A stretch of DNA of 64,000 nucleotides from Microbacterium rhizosphaerae (GCF_034120055.1 NZ_CP139368.1:3534001-3598000); one strand, 5' to 3'. Numbered from the stretch's first letter, positions 8,567-18,233 are shown. Notes: a model not told the origin generated them from the sequence alone. A program made the numbers and translations.

Positions 8567-10399
8567 CTACACCCCGCCCCCGCCTCCGCCACCGCCGCCA
8601 CCGCCGGCGCCGCCTCCGCCGCCGGAGCCGCCCGACGTCGACGATGAGGACGCCGCGGCCGCCGACAGCGTGCCGACCTGAGAAGAGAAGGTCGACGCGT
8701 CGAAGCCGTTCACGCCGACGTACCAGTACGGGCCGGCGACACCCGTGGCGGCGTAGAGCACGACGAGCTGCTTCGCCCACTCCTTCTCCTGGCCGAAGAT
8801 CACCGCGAAGGGCAGGAGCTTCTCGTAGAGCTTCAGCATCTGTCCCGGGTCGTTCACGTCGATCTGCCTGCGCTCCGCGCCGCGCGGGGACTGCAGCATC
8901 CGGATGCGGTCGGCCTCCGCCCATTCGATGAAGACACGGAGGCCTTCCAGGTGGTCGCGGGCCTCCGCTCCGGCGGCAGACAGCGGCCGGCGGGAGAGCA
9001 GGCCCGCCGTCACGAAGGCCGCCACGACCGACACGATGATCACCGGGATGACCCAGATCGCCGCCACGCCCGCCCCGATCGCCGCGATCCCCGCGACGAT
9101 GACGAGGGCGGCGAGGAGCCAGGCGAGAAGGATCGGCACGGCGCGCACGCGGCGCGGCACCTGCCGCCGCAGGCCGCGCGTGCTCAGCTGCGCCGACGCC
9201 CAGGACGACACCTTGCGGGCCGCGGCCGCGAAGGCGCTGTTCTGCTTGCCGAAGAGGAACACCGTGTCGGAGCCGAACATGCCGTCCAGCAGCATCTGCC
9301 CGTCCACATCGGCGCGCGCCCGATCGACGAGCTCCGCCTGCAGCCGCGTGCGCCCCAGGATCCCGTGCTCGACCTCGACGATCCGGATGCTGCCCGCCAC
9401 CGCCTGCTCGAGCACCTCGGCGGGGACGACCTTCGACGTCCGGGTGAGCAGGGCCGCGCTCAGCGCGGCGTCGAAGCCCGCGGGCGGCTCGTACTCCGCG
9501 ATGATCGTCGGGCGTCCGGGGTCGTCGCGCAGCCGCCGGATGCGGACCACGATGGCCGCGACGAGCATCCCGATCGCACCCACGAGTCCCACGAGCTGGA
9601 TCCAGCCCCACGGCGACGCGAAGGGCGAGTTGTCGAAGAGCACGAACGTGCCCTTCGCGAAGCCGACGGCGATCGTGAGCGTCTCGTGCGGCGGCACGTT
9701 CGTGATCGCGGCGTCGGCGGTCGCACCGCCCGACGTCGTCGTCACCGTGATGTCGCACTGCTGCGTCGACCCCTGCGGTCCGTGGTAGCAGGCCTGCCGG
9801 CCGGTGAGCGCCGCGGCGAGCGACGCATCCATCGTCAGCGTCGTGCTGACGCGACCGAATGTCTGGGGCCAGTCGACGCCGTTCACGTCCCAGTAGAACT
9901 CGTCTGCTCCGGTGTCCGCGAAAGTCCACGTGACGTTGCGCAGCGTGTACGTGAAGACGTACGTCTGCTGCCCGTGCACGAACTGCGCAGAGCGCGAGGT
10001 CATGGTGAACGTGCCGTCGCTGCTGTCCGTCTCGGACTCGCGGGGATGACCCTGCCCGTCGGTGATCGACACGAGCTTCGGGAAGAGCGGCTGGCCGTTG
10101 TACGAATCGGGGATGCTGCGCCGCATCCCGTGGTTCTGATCCGTCCGCGGGAAGTCCGCGACGAAGGTCTCGACCACGGTCAACGTGCTGGTCCCGTCCC
10201 TGGCGCGTCCGAGCGTGTACCGCGCGTCCATGCTCGCGAACGAGAAGTCGTCGACGCCCGCGACGACGACACCGGCCGGAACGGCCGTCCGGGCGGTCGC
10301 GGGAGCCGAGAGGAAGACGACGGATGCCGCCACCCCCACGACGATCGCGAGCCACCGCATCGCGCCTCGACCCCGGGGAAACCGCTGCATCCGCTGCAT
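8567..10399 (-). CDS. Secreted-anchored DUF2207 membrane protein
   Basis: A 610-residue protein of the DUF2207 (YciQ-like) type with unknown function. It has an N-terminal signal sequence (about residues 14-37, ending near TARTA), an extracytoplasmic beta-rich domain to about residue 275, a membrane helix (about 275-295), a cytoplasmic part, then two further helices (about 430-475). The tail is a serine run followed by an almost pure glycine tract of about 25 residues. The ATG at 10399 lies 6 nt after TACCAT, so the transcript is probably leaderless and shares a short divergent promoter region with the MarR gene at 10437. Confidence 0.8.
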   Translation of the reverse strand: MQRMQRFPRGRGAMRWLAIVVGVAASVVFLSAPATARTAVPAGVVVAGVDDFSFASMDARYTLGRARDGTSTLTVVETFVADFPRTDQNHGMRRSIPDSYNGQPLFPKLVSITDGQGHPRESETDSSDGTFTMTSRSAQFVHGQQTYVFTYTLRNVTWTFADTGADEFYWDVNGVDWPQTFGRVSTTLTMDASLAAALTGRQACYHGPQGSTQQCDITVTTTSGGATADAAITNVPPHETLTIAVGFAKGTFVLFDNSPFASPWGWIQLVGLVGAIGMLVAAIVVRIRRLRDDPGRPTIIAEYEPPAGFDAALSAALLTRTSKVVPAEVLEQAVAGSIRIVEVEHGILGRTRLQAELVDRARADVDGQMLLDGMFGSDTVFLFGKQNSAFAAAARKVSSWASAQLSTRGLRRQVPRRVRAVPILLAWLLAALVIVAGIAAIGAGVAAIWVIPVIIVSVVAAFVTAGLLSRRPLSAAGAEARDHLEGLRVFIEWAEADRIRMLQSPRGAERRQIDVNDPGQMLKLYEKLLPFAVIFGQEKEWAKQLVVLYAATGVAGPYWYVGVNGFDASTFSSQVGTLSAAAASSSSTSGGSGGGGGAGGGGGGGGGGGV

Positions 10400-10436
10400 G
10401 GATCCATGGTAGAGAGGGCGCCGCTACAGTGAGTCC

Positions 10437-10877
10437 ATGACCGACCGTCGCCTCGCCGTCGACGCGTGGGAGAGCCTCTTCCGCGCGCAGCACGAGGTGT
10501 TCGAGGAGATCTCGGCGGACTTCGAGGGCACCGAGCTGTCGCAGGGCGAGTACGACGTGCTCCTGACGGTCATGCGCTCCCCCGGCACGACGGCGCGCCT
10601 TCGCACGGTCACCGCCAACATGCTGATCAGCCAGCCGAGCGTGTCGCGGCTGGTCGAGCGGATGGTCGCGCGGGGCCTTCTCACGAAGTGCCCCGATCCC
10701 GAGGACGGCCGTGGCGCCCTCGTGACGGCGACGGAGGAGGCGGCCGACCGCTTCACCGCCCTCGCGGCGCGGCACGGGGTCACGATCGCCGCCCGGATGT
10801 CGCGGCTCGACGACGCCGAGCTCGCCGAGCTCCAGCGCCTGACGGCGAAGCTGCGCGTCCCCCGCGACGAGCGCTGA
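10437..10877 (+). CDS. MarR-family regulator
   Basis: A 146-residue winged-helix protein. The DNA-binding helices are at about residues 50-85 (ANMLISQPSVSRLVERMVARGLL), followed by a wing with CPDPEDGRGALVTATEE. TACAGT at 10425-10430 lies exactly 6 nt before the ATG and there is no Shine-Dalgarno, indicating leaderless translation. It is divergent from the DUF2207 gene with 37 bp between starts and may control it; its ligand is unknown. Confidence 0.88.
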   Translation: MTDRRLAVDAWESLFRAQHEVFEEISADFEGTELSQGEYDVLLTVMRSPGTTARLRTVTANMLISQPSVSRLVERMVARGLLTKCPDPEDGRGALVTATEEAADRFTALAARHGVTIAARMSRLDDAELAELQRLTAKLRVPRDER

Positions 10878-10890
10878 CGCGCGCCGGCGT

Positions 10891-12720
10891 TCAGAGAACG
10901 GCCGGGGCGCGCGAGTCGCTGTCGAGCAGCACGACCGTCTCCTCGAGCGTCGCCGGCACCGGCTGCACCTCGGCCGGGATGCCCCGGAGCGCCTCGTCCA
11001 CCCGCCGGCGCAGGGAGGCGGCATCCTCGCTCCCCGCGACGCGGATGTCGCGCCCGCTCAGCATGATGGGCAGCTCGGACCGGTCCAGCACGGCGAAGGC
11101 CGCCTGCCAGTCGGCGCTGCGGACGAGCACCGCCGTGGCGGCACCGACGAGATCGGACACCGAGCCCCGCGCCGCGACCCGTCCGTTCGCGAGCAGCACG
11201 AGCCGGCTGCACTGCTCGGCCTCCTGCAGATAGTGGGTCGTGACGATGACCGCGCGGCCGGCGTCGGCCTGCGCGTGGATCGCGTCCCACAAGCGGGCGC
11301 GGCCGATGGGGTCGACGCCCGAGGTGGGCTCGTCGAGCACCAGCAGCTCCGGGCCGTGGCTGAGCGCGAGCGCGAACGCCAGCTGCCGCTGCCGGCCGAG
11401 CCCGATGTCGGAGACGACGCTCGAGCGCACCTCGCGCAGCGCGGGCGGGAGCTGCGGCTCGGGCACCCCGTACACCCGCGAGAGGAAGGCGGCGTTCTCC
11501 TTCACGCTGAGCGTCGTGTAGAGGCCGAGCCCCTGCGGCATGTAGCCGAGCCGCCCGCGCGACCCGCTGTTCGGCGTCTGTCCGAACAGCGAGACCTCGC
11601 CCTCGTCGCCGCGCTCGAGGCCGAGCATGATGCGCAGCAGCGTCGTCTTGCCGGCGCCGTTGGCGCCGATGAGCCCCACGATCTCGCCCGGGTGCACATC
11701 GAGGCTCACATCGTCGACAGCCGTCAGGTGCCCGTACCGCTTGACGACGTCGCGCGCGGTTGCCGTCGCCCCGCCGCCTCGGCGCGACTCGCCGGCGGAT
11801 GCGACCTCGTGCCGCCCGCCCCGCGAGTTCTCGGAATGCGTCGCCCGCCATGCGGCTCTGGTCCCCGGGGCCGGCTCGGTGGGCGCGGTCTGCACGTCTC
11901 CGGCCGCGAGCGACAGCGCGATGAGAGCGTCCTCGAAGTCAGGCGGATCGAGGACCGCCGCGCCGTCGGCATCCACCCCCGGCGGTATCCAGACGTGCCG
12001 CTCCGTCCCCCGCCGCCAGGCCCGCCCCGCCATCGCTGCGGCCGGCGGTGCGGACGGGGCGAGCACTCCGACCGACCCCGGCACCGCCGCGACGATGTCG
12101 CCGGGCGTGCCGGATGCCAGCATGCGCCCGCCCTGGAGGGCCAGGACGGATACCGCCCGCTGCGCCTCGTCGAGGTACGTGGTCGACATGACGACGGTGG
12201 TCCCCTCGCGAGCGGTGGCGGAGATGAGCCGCCAGAGCTCGAGCCGGCTCACCGGGTCGACGCCCGTGCTCGGCTCGTCGAGCAGCACGAGGTCGGGCTC
12301 GTGCAGGATCGCGAGCACGAACCCGAGCTTCTGGCGCGTCCCTCCGGAGAGCTGGTTGCCCAGCTTGCGGCGCGCATCCCCGAGCCCCGCGCGTTCGAGC
12401 AGAAGCGACGACCGGGACCGCATCGCAGGCTCCGACATCCCGTACGACCGGCCCACGAATGCGACGTTCTCGTCCACGGTCATCATCGGCCAGACACCCG
12501 AGGTCGCGTGCTGATAGCCCAGACGAGCGCGGTTCAGCGTGCGCACCTCGCCGGCGTCCGCGCGCACGCGGTTCGCAAGCACCCGCAGGAGCGTCGTCTT
12601 ACCCGCGCCGTCTCCGCCGACGACCGCGGTCACCTCACCGGGATGCGCCGCGAGCGTGACATCCGACAGGGCCTGCACCTCACCGAAGCGGACGGCGACG
12701 CGCTCGACGCCGACGATCAC
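10891..12720 (-). CDS. Tandem ATP-binding subunit of an ABC exporter (YbhF-like)
   Basis: A 609-residue cytoplasmic protein with two fused ABC ATPase domains that energises the adjacent permease. Domain 1 has Walker A GGDGAGKTT, signature LSGGTRQKL and Walker B LVLLDEPSTGVD. After a linker of about 60 residues, domain 2 has Walker A GANGAGKTT and Walker B LLVLDEPTSGVD, but its signature reads IGLGRQRQL instead of LSGG. In other tandem or heterodimeric ABC proteins a degenerate signature makes one of the two ATP sites non-hydrolytic. The ATG overlaps the stop of the permease gene (ATGA). The likely role is drug or lipid export. Confidence 0.9.
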   Translation of the reverse strand: MIVGVERVAVRFGEVQALSDVTLAAHPGEVTAVVGGDGAGKTTLLRVLANRVRADAGEVRTLNRARLGYQHATSGVWPMMTVDENVAFVGRSYGMSEPAMRSRSSLLLERAGLGDARRKLGNQLSGGTRQKLGFVLAILHEPDLVLLDEPSTGVDPVSRLELWRLISATAREGTTVVMSTTYLDEAQRAVSVLALQGGRMLASGTPGDIVAAVPGSVGVLAPSAPPAAAMAGRAWRRGTERHVWIPPGVDADGAAVLDPPDFEDALIALSLAAGDVQTAPTEPAPGTRAAWRATHSENSRGGRHEVASAGESRRGGGATATARDVVKRYGHLTAVDDVSLDVHPGEIVGLIGANGAGKTTLLRIMLGLERGDEGEVSLFGQTPNSGSRGRLGYMPQGLGLYTTLSVKENAAFLSRVYGVPEPQLPPALREVRSSVVSDIGLGRQRQLAFALALSHGPELLVLDEPTSGVDPIGRARLWDAIHAQADAGRAVIVTTHYLQEAEQCSRLVLLANGRVAARGSVSDLVGAATAVLVRSADWQAAFAVLDRSELPIMLSGRDIRVAGSEDAASLRRRVDEALRGIPAEVQPVPATLEETVVLLDSDSRAPAVL

Positions 12721-13886
12721 GCCGTCACCTTCTCGGCGGACTGCTCGGGGGCCGTGTCGGCGACCTTCTTGGCGTGCACCGGAGAGATGCTACGGCTCAA
12801 CCGCACGACGGCGAGTCCGAAGATCACGATCGCCATGACCGCGAGGATCACCACCGGGAACCACAGCGAGTCCCATCCCGCGCCGCGGATCATGACGCCC
12901 TGCGAGACCATCGTGAACCACGTCAGCGGCAGAAGGTAGCCGATCCACCGGACGCCGGCCGCCATCGCCGACAGCGGGAAGATCATGCCGGACAACAGGA
13001 TCTGCGGAAGCAGGATCAGGAAGGCGAGCTGGATCGCCTGACCCGTCGTCTGCGAGACGGACGAGATCAGCACCCCGAGCCCGAGCACGACGAACAGGAA
13101 GAGTCCGGCGCCGACCGCGAAGATCCAGGGGCTGCCGTTGAACGGCACACCGAACAGCAGCAGGCCGAGCGTCGTGATGAGCGCCATGTCGAAGCACGCG
13201 AGCAGGAAGTAGGGCGTGATCTTGCCGAGGACGACCGAGCCCGCCCGCAACGGCATGACCGCCAGCTGCTCGAACGTCCCCGCCTCGCGTTCACGCACGA
13301 GGCCGATCGACGTGATGATCGTGCCGATGAACGTCAGGATCAGGCCGATGATCGCGGGGATCATGACCCACGAGGTCTTCAGATCGGGGTTGAAGAGGAC
13401 ACTCACCGTGATCTTCGGGACCGGCACGACGGTGCCCGGCGGGGCGGATGCCTGCGCCTGCGCCGCCTGCACGGCCAGCTGCTGCTGCACCTCGGCGAAG
13501 ATCGTCTTCGCGGCCTGAGCGGCGAAGAGGTTCGAGCCGTCGATGTAGACGTCGGCGGTCAGGGGTGCGGACGCACCGGGCCCCGACACGGCGTAGATCG
13601 CCACATCCGCCTTGTCGTCGCGCAGCTCCGTCGTCGCATCGTCCTTCGTGCCGCTCGGGTCGGTCACGACGACCGTGAGGTGGTCCTTGAGCTGCGCGTT
13701 GTCGTCGATGAGCTTCGTGACGTCCTGCGCGCCCGATCCGTAGACGGCCACGCTCAGGTTGTCGACGGTGAAGTTCGCCGCGTAGCCGAAGATGATCAGC
13801 AGCAGCAGCGGCATCACGATCAGCAGCGCGAGCGTGCGCCGGTCACGGCGCAGTTCCTGGAACTCCTTGAGCATGATCGCGCGCAT
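12717..13886 (-). CDS. ABC-2 type permease (YbhS/YbhR-like)
   Basis: A 389-residue membrane subunit of the ABC2_membrane_3 type. A first helix at about residues 20-38 is followed by a large extracytoplasmic domain (about 40-180), then five membrane segments to about residue 370. SIGLVREREAGTFEQLAVMPLR is the typical cytoplasmic coupling-helix segment. It is the first gene of a two-gene operon with the tandem ATPase, and lies 41 bp downstream of the TetR gene. That arrangement fits TetR-controlled efflux. Confidence 0.9.
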   Translation of the reverse strand: MRAIMLKEFQELRRDRRTLALLIVMPLLLLIIFGYAANFTVDNLSVAVYGSGAQDVTKLIDDNAQLKDHLTVVVTDPSGTKDDATTELRDDKADVAIYAVSGPGASAPLTADVYIDGSNLFAAQAAKTIFAEVQQQLAVQAAQAQASAPPGTVVPVPKITVSVLFNPDLKTSWVMIPAIIGLILTFIGTIITSIGLVREREAGTFEQLAVMPLRAGSVVLGKITPYFLLACFDMALITTLGLLLFGVPFNGSPWIFAVGAGLFLFVVLGLGVLISSVSQTTGQAIQLAFLILLPQILLSGMIFPLSAMAAGVRWIGYLLPLTWFTMVSQGVMIRGAGWDSLWFPVVILAVMAIVIFGLAVVRLSRSISPVHAKKVADTAPEQSAEKVTA

Positions 13887-13904
13887 GGCAGCCTCCGGCT
13901 CAAT

Positions 13905-13924
13905 AATTCACCGTGCGATGAATT
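13905..13924. promoter_or_regulatory. Candidate TetR operator before the ABC exporter
   Basis: AATTCA-CCGTGCGA-TGAATT is a perfect 6-bp inverted repeat with an 8-nt spacer, placed between the TetR stop and the permease start on the minus strand. The location suggests that the permease has its own promoter under TetR control. Confidence 0.5.
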
Positions 13925-13927
13925 GGT

Positions 13928-14536
13928 TCAAGGGGACGGCGCATCCAGATATCGCTGCACGCTCGGCGCGACCCACGCGACGAGCTCGTCGACGGATGCA
14001 TCGGCCAGCGGCGCGAGCCGCAGGACGTACCGTGCAAGGAGGAGCCCGGCGACCTGCGTCGCGATGAGGCCGGAGCGCAGCTCGGCATCCGGCGTCCCGA
14101 TGTCGGCCGCGATCCTGCCCAGCAGCTCGCGGGAGAGGAAGCCGGCCAGCAGCGGGGTGGCGAGCTTGTTGCCGATGGCCGTGCGCATCACGAGGATGCC
14201 GCGGCGCCGCGCCTCGGGCTGCTCCCAGACGTCCAGGACGTACCGCACGATGGCCTCGCCGACCTGCTCGCGCGGACCGGCGAGGATCTCGGGGATCTTG
14301 AGGTCAGGACGCATCGGAGCTCCGACGATCTCGCCGAAGAGGTCCGCCTTCGTGCCGAAGTAGTGGTGGAGGAGCGCCGCATCCACGCCCGCCCGGCCGG
14401 CGATGCCGCGCATCGTGGCACCGTCGTACCCGAGCTCGGAGAACTCCGCCGTCGCGGCGGTGACGATGCGCTGCCGGGCGTCCGATCTCCCCCGGGGCCG
14501 GCCCCGGCGCCTCGCCGGCGCCGCGTGTTCGGACAT
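13928..14536 (-). CDS. TetR-family regulator
   Basis: A 202-residue regulator beginning with an Arg-rich segment (PARRRGRPRGRSDARQ). The HTH is at about residues 22-65 (IVTAATAEFSELGYDGATMRGIAGRAGVDAALLHHYFGTK), followed by the TetR_C ligand domain of the TetR_C_17-like type. It lies directly upstream of the ABC exporter pair, which it probably represses. TAGCCT lies exactly 6 nt before the ATG, indicating a leaderless mRNA. The ligand is unknown. Confidence 0.9.
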   Translation of the reverse strand: MSEHAAPARRRGRPRGRSDARQRIVTAATAEFSELGYDGATMRGIAGRAGVDAALLHHYFGTKADLFGEIVGAPMRPDLKIPEILAGPREQVGEAIVRYVLDVWEQPEARRRGILVMRTAIGNKLATPLLAGFLSRELLGRIAADIGTPDAELRSGLIATQVAGLLLARYVLRLAPLADASVDELVAWVAPSVQRYLDAPSP

Positions 14537-14574
14537 GCGTTCAGGCTAGCCGTGCGCTCCGCGACCCGCGACCG

Positions 14575-16533
14575 CTATGAGGGCGAACTCGCGCGCTTCC
14601 AGATGCCGAACGCGTTCGGCAGACCGTCCACGTAGGGCGCGAGCTCGGGGCAGTGGCGCGTGAGGACCGTCCCCATCGAGGCATCCCGGACCCACTGCAT
14701 CCCCTCCGGCGTGTACACGTCGTCGGTGAAGGCCTCCGTGAAGAACCGATCGCTGTTCAGGCGCCGCGAGGCCATCAGCACGAAGATGCGGAAGGCCGTG
14801 TCGCTGAAGGCGAAGCCCTCGGGCAGGTCCTCGGCCATGACGCCCGGGATGAGGTCGAGGTCCTCGAGCTTGCCGTCGTAGACCTCGGCCAGCTCCGCCG
14901 CCCACTCCTTGTTGCTCGTGACCTCGTCGAAGGTCTTCGGCACGGTGAGGTGCAGCAGCCGTCGGAACTCGCAGTAGCGCGGAACGCCGAGCTCGCGGCA
15001 GCGCGTGATGTCGAGCGCCGCCATGTCCATGATCTTGCCGTCCGGGCGCGTGTACTGCTGCAGCCCGCGGGGGAAGTTGTGCAGCGTCACGAGCCCGGGG
15101 TTCATCGTCCCGAACGTGTAGAGCAGGTCGCCCAGCGAGACGTTCTGCAGGATCGGCACGGCGTGCGGCCCGGTGAGCTCTGTGAACTGCTTCGCGCCGA
15201 GCGTCGGCGCGTCGTCCTTCGCCGCGCGGAAGTCGTAGTCGTCCGGCACGAGCGGGTGCATCCGGTACACCGCGACGAACTCCTCGGTCAGCGCGTACGG
15301 CACGCCGTAGTCCTCCGTGCGAGTGCCGGGGATGCCGCGCAGCGCCTCGTTCTTGGAGAACGTCGCGACGAAGTCGTGCAGCTTCTCGCCGGCCAGGCCG
15401 TACCAGTTGACGTGCAGGGCCTCGGCGGCGGTGGGGTGCGCCGTCACCGCCGGCGTCCACTCGACCGTGTGGATCTTCGCGATCACCGCACACGTGACGA
15501 GTCGCGCCTTCTGGAACAGCGTCTCGTCGTCGAATTCCGGATGCGCCGCGGCCAGGTGATCGGCGACGGCGTTGTGCTCATGCGTGAACAGCGCCTGCAT
15601 CATGCCGAGTCCGAGCCAGAAGCCGGGCGTGCGGGTGGGGTCCTTGTCCGGGTCGTCGGGCACCGGCGGCAGGCCGTTCACCAGCCGCAGGCGGCCTCCG
15701 CTCCCCTCGCGCAGGAACATCTGCGCGGCGCGGTCGTTGCCGTAGATCGAGGAGCCGTCCCACCAGTGCGTGTTGGTGTTGATGAAGGTGCGCGGACCCG
15801 TGGCGTCGGGCGGTGAGGTCGGGTCGTCGGGCACGCGCATCACCTGCACGGGCGGGGTCGGCCACGTGTCGCCCTCGACCGGCGGCATGACCCACGGACG
15901 GTCCGTCGGGCTCGTGCCGTGCCGGAACCAGTCGTGGATCATGAACTGCAGCCACGACGCGATGATCGCGTTCCCGGCGGTCGCGGCGTCGAGCTTGTCA
16001 CGCGTCATGAGCTTGAGGCTGACCACGCGCGGGTTGGGGATCAGCATCCGCTCGTCGTCGCGCATGGTGTTCTCGAGCGGCACGTTGCGGCCGAAGCGCG
16101 TGTTCGCCATGCCCATCTCGGGGTGTTCGAGGTCGTTCCAGCTGCCGTCCGGCGTGCGCTCGGTGAGGAAACGCTCTTCGAACGGCGGGGCGGTCGTCGG
16201 ATTCACCGCGGGCAGGCGGCTCGTGTCGTAGAGGTTCTGCTGGCGAAGCGTGTCGCGGATGCCGATCAGCTGCGCGAGGCCCAGCGCCTTCGGCAGCTCA
16301 TACCACGGCTTCTCGCGCGACCAGTCATCGGTGACGTGGTCGTACCAGCGCTGGAACGCACCGGGCTTGTCCGGCTCGTCCGCGGTGCTCTCGTACTCGG
16401 CGACGCGTTCGTCGGTCACGCCCGTGCCGACAGGCGAGGCCGGCTCCGCTGGCGCGGGGGGCGGGGCTGACGCTGAATCGAGGGTGGGGCTGGCGGCTCC
16501 GGCGACCGGCGCGCTCTCATCCTGGGGTTCCAT
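14575..16533 (-). CDS. Heme peroxidase of the fatty-acid alpha-dioxygenase type
   Basis: A 652-residue protein of the animal heme peroxidase superfamily, closest in motifs to plant alpha-dioxygenases (PIOX), which convert fatty acids to 2-hydroperoxy acids. QFMIHDWFRHG holds the distal heme His200, HTVEWTP follows, and YRMHPLVPDD holds the proximal His426 with Tyr423 as candidate radical tyrosine. The His-to-His spacing (226) is nearly that of rice alpha-dioxygenase (His157, His382). THWWDGSSIYG is another shared motif. The first 55 residues are a Pro/Ala/Glu-rich disordered tail; I see no signal peptide. It follows sdaA on the same strand with 50 bp between, but no metabolic link is evident. 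Confidence 0.85.
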   Translation of the reverse strand: MEPQDESAPVAGAASPTLDSASAPPPAPAEPASPVGTGVTDERVAEYESTADEPDKPGAFQRWYDHVTDDWSREKPWYELPKALGLAQLIGIRDTLRQQNLYDTSRLPAVNPTTAPPFEERFLTERTPDGSWNDLEHPEMGMANTRFGRNVPLENTMRDDERMLIPNPRVVSLKLMTRDKLDAATAGNAIIASWLQFMIHDWFRHGTSPTDRPWVMPPVEGDTWPTPPVQVMRVPDDPTSPPDATGPRTFINTNTHWWDGSSIYGNDRAAQMFLREGSGGRLRLVNGLPPVPDDPDKDPTRTPGFWLGLGMMQALFTHEHNAVADHLAAAHPEFDDETLFQKARLVTCAVIAKIHTVEWTPAVTAHPTAAEALHVNWYGLAGEKLHDFVATFSKNEALRGIPGTRTEDYGVPYALTEEFVAVYRMHPLVPDDYDFRAAKDDAPTLGAKQFTELTGPHAVPILQNVSLGDLLYTFGTMNPGLVTLHNFPRGLQQYTRPDGKIMDMAALDITRCRELGVPRYCEFRRLLHLTVPKTFDEVTSNKEWAAELAEVYDGKLEDLDLIPGVMAEDLPEGFAFSDTAFRIFVLMASRRLNSDRFFTEAFTDDVYTPEGMQWVRDASMGTVLTRHCPELAPYVDGLPNAFGIWKRASSPS

Positions 16534-16583
16534 GGTGCGCTCCTCTCACGACGAGGAGCAGGATCAGCGCCCCCTGATACGGC

Positions 16584-18080
16584 TTAGCACTCGATGACGT
16601 TCACGGCCAGACCGCCCTCGCTCGTCTCCTTGTACTTGTGCGACATGTCGATGCCGGTCTGCCGCATCGTCTCGACCACGGTGTCGAGCGACACGTAGTG
16701 CGATCCGTCGCCGCGCAGCGCCAGTCGGGCCGCGGTGACGGCGGTCGAGGCGGCGATGGCGTTGCGCTCGATGCAGGGGATCTGCACGAGGCCGCCGACC
16801 GGATCGCACGTGAGGCCGAGGTGGTGCTCCATGGCGATCTCGGCGGCGTTCTCGATCTGACGGTTCGTGCCGCCCATGACGGCGGTGAGGCCACCGGCCG
16901 CCATGGCGCACGCCGAGCCGACCTCGGCCTGACAGCCGCCCTCGGCACCCGAGATGGATGCGTTGGCCTTGAACAGCGAGCCCAGCGCGGTGGCCGTGAG
17001 CAGATAGCGACGGATGCCGCGGCGGCGGTTGGCCTCGGCGAGCTGCGCCGGGTCCTCGATCGCACCGTCCGCCGCGAGGGAGGCGTGCGCGCCGAAGCCG
17101 AGGAGGGCCGAGCCGACGAGCTCTCCGTACGGAGTGACGGCGTTCTCGGCACCGAGCCCCGCGTCGGCGAGGAAGCGCCACCAGTACATCGCGACCGCGG
17201 GGACGATGCCCGCCGCGCCGTTGGTGGGTGCCGTGACGACGCGTCCGCCCGACGCGTTCTCCTCGTTGACCGCGAGCGCGAAGGCGCCCAGCCACTCCCC
17301 CGGCAGCTCGCGATGCCGATGCGCCTCGATCGAGTCCAGCTGCTCCCGGATGGATCCGGCCCGGCGCTTGACCTTGAGCATGCCGGGCAGCACCCCGTCG
17401 GCGTGGAGCCCGGCGTCGACGCATGCCGACATCGCATCCCAGATCGCATCGAGCCCTGCGGCGACCTCCGCCTCGGAGCGCTGCGACTCCTCGTTGCGAC
17501 GCGCGACCTCGGCGATGGTCCAGCCGTTCAGATCGCACAGCTCGAGCAGCTCCTCGGAGCTGCCGTAGTCGAACGGATAGACGTGGGCGTCGAGCTGGGG
17601 CGGCTCGCCGTCGCGGCGGATGAACCCGCCGCCGATGGAGTAGTACGTCTCCTCGGCGACCGTCGCACCGTCGCCGTCGTACGCCTTCAGTGTCATGGCG
17701 TTCGGATGACCGGGCAGTCGCGTCCGCGGAGCGAAGACGACGTCGGCCTTCGAGAACGGCACGGCGTGGGTGCCGTCGAGCATCAGCTCGCGACCGTCGG
17801 GCCACTCGGTCCACACGGACCGCACCGCCTCCGGATCGACGGTCTCGGGCCGCAGCCCCAGAAGACCCGCCACGACCGCGTCGGGGGTGCCGTGGCCGAG
17901 TCCGGTCGCGCCGAGCGAGCCGAACAGGTCGCACGTCACGCGGCAGACGCGGTCGATCACACCCCCGGATCGCAGCCGGGCGGCGAAGTCGACGGCCGCG
18001 CGCATCGGGCCGACTGTATGGGAGCTCGAGGGTCCTACACCGATGGAGAACAGCTCGAACGCCGAGACGTAAGCGCTCAC
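16584..18080 (-). CDS. sdaA: L-serine ammonia-lyase (iron-sulfur dependent)
   Basis: Deaminates L-serine to pyruvate using a 4Fe-4S cluster. The single-chain 498-residue protein has the N-terminal beta domain with the SIGVGPSSSHTVGPMRAA motif and the C-terminal alpha domain with cluster cysteines in GCQAEVGSACAMAAGG and CDPVGGLVQIPCIERN. The chain ends VNVIEC; a terminal Cys is the tail that occupies the cluster site in this family. The GTG at 18080 lies exactly 6 nt after TAGCCT, so the mRNA is probably leaderless. It is divergent from the export operon at 18234. Confidence 0.95.
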   Translation of the reverse strand: MSAYVSAFELFSIGVGPSSSHTVGPMRAAVDFAARLRSGGVIDRVCRVTCDLFGSLGATGLGHGTPDAVVAGLLGLRPETVDPEAVRSVWTEWPDGRELMLDGTHAVPFSKADVVFAPRTRLPGHPNAMTLKAYDGDGATVAEETYYSIGGGFIRRDGEPPQLDAHVYPFDYGSSEELLELCDLNGWTIAEVARRNEESQRSEAEVAAGLDAIWDAMSACVDAGLHADGVLPGMLKVKRRAGSIREQLDSIEAHRHRELPGEWLGAFALAVNEENASGGRVVTAPTNGAAGIVPAVAMYWWRFLADAGLGAENAVTPYGELVGSALLGFGAHASLAADGAIEDPAQLAEANRRRGIRRYLLTATALGSLFKANASISGAEGGCQAEVGSACAMAAGGLTAVMGGTNRQIENAAEIAMEHHLGLTCDPVGGLVQIPCIERNAIAASTAVTAARLALRGDGSHYVSLDTVVETMRQTGIDMSHKYKETSEGGLAVNVIEC

Positions 18081-18233
18081 CCACCAAGGCTACCCGGGGC
18101 CGGCCGACCGGGCGCTGCGCGCATACGGCTGAACCCTGTGCGAGTCATAGGGAATCCTTGGCAAGCGCTGAAGGTGCTGACCGGAAGGCCGCTTAGTTTC
18201 CTCAGTGGAACTTCTTTGCCCGAAAGGTCCCCG

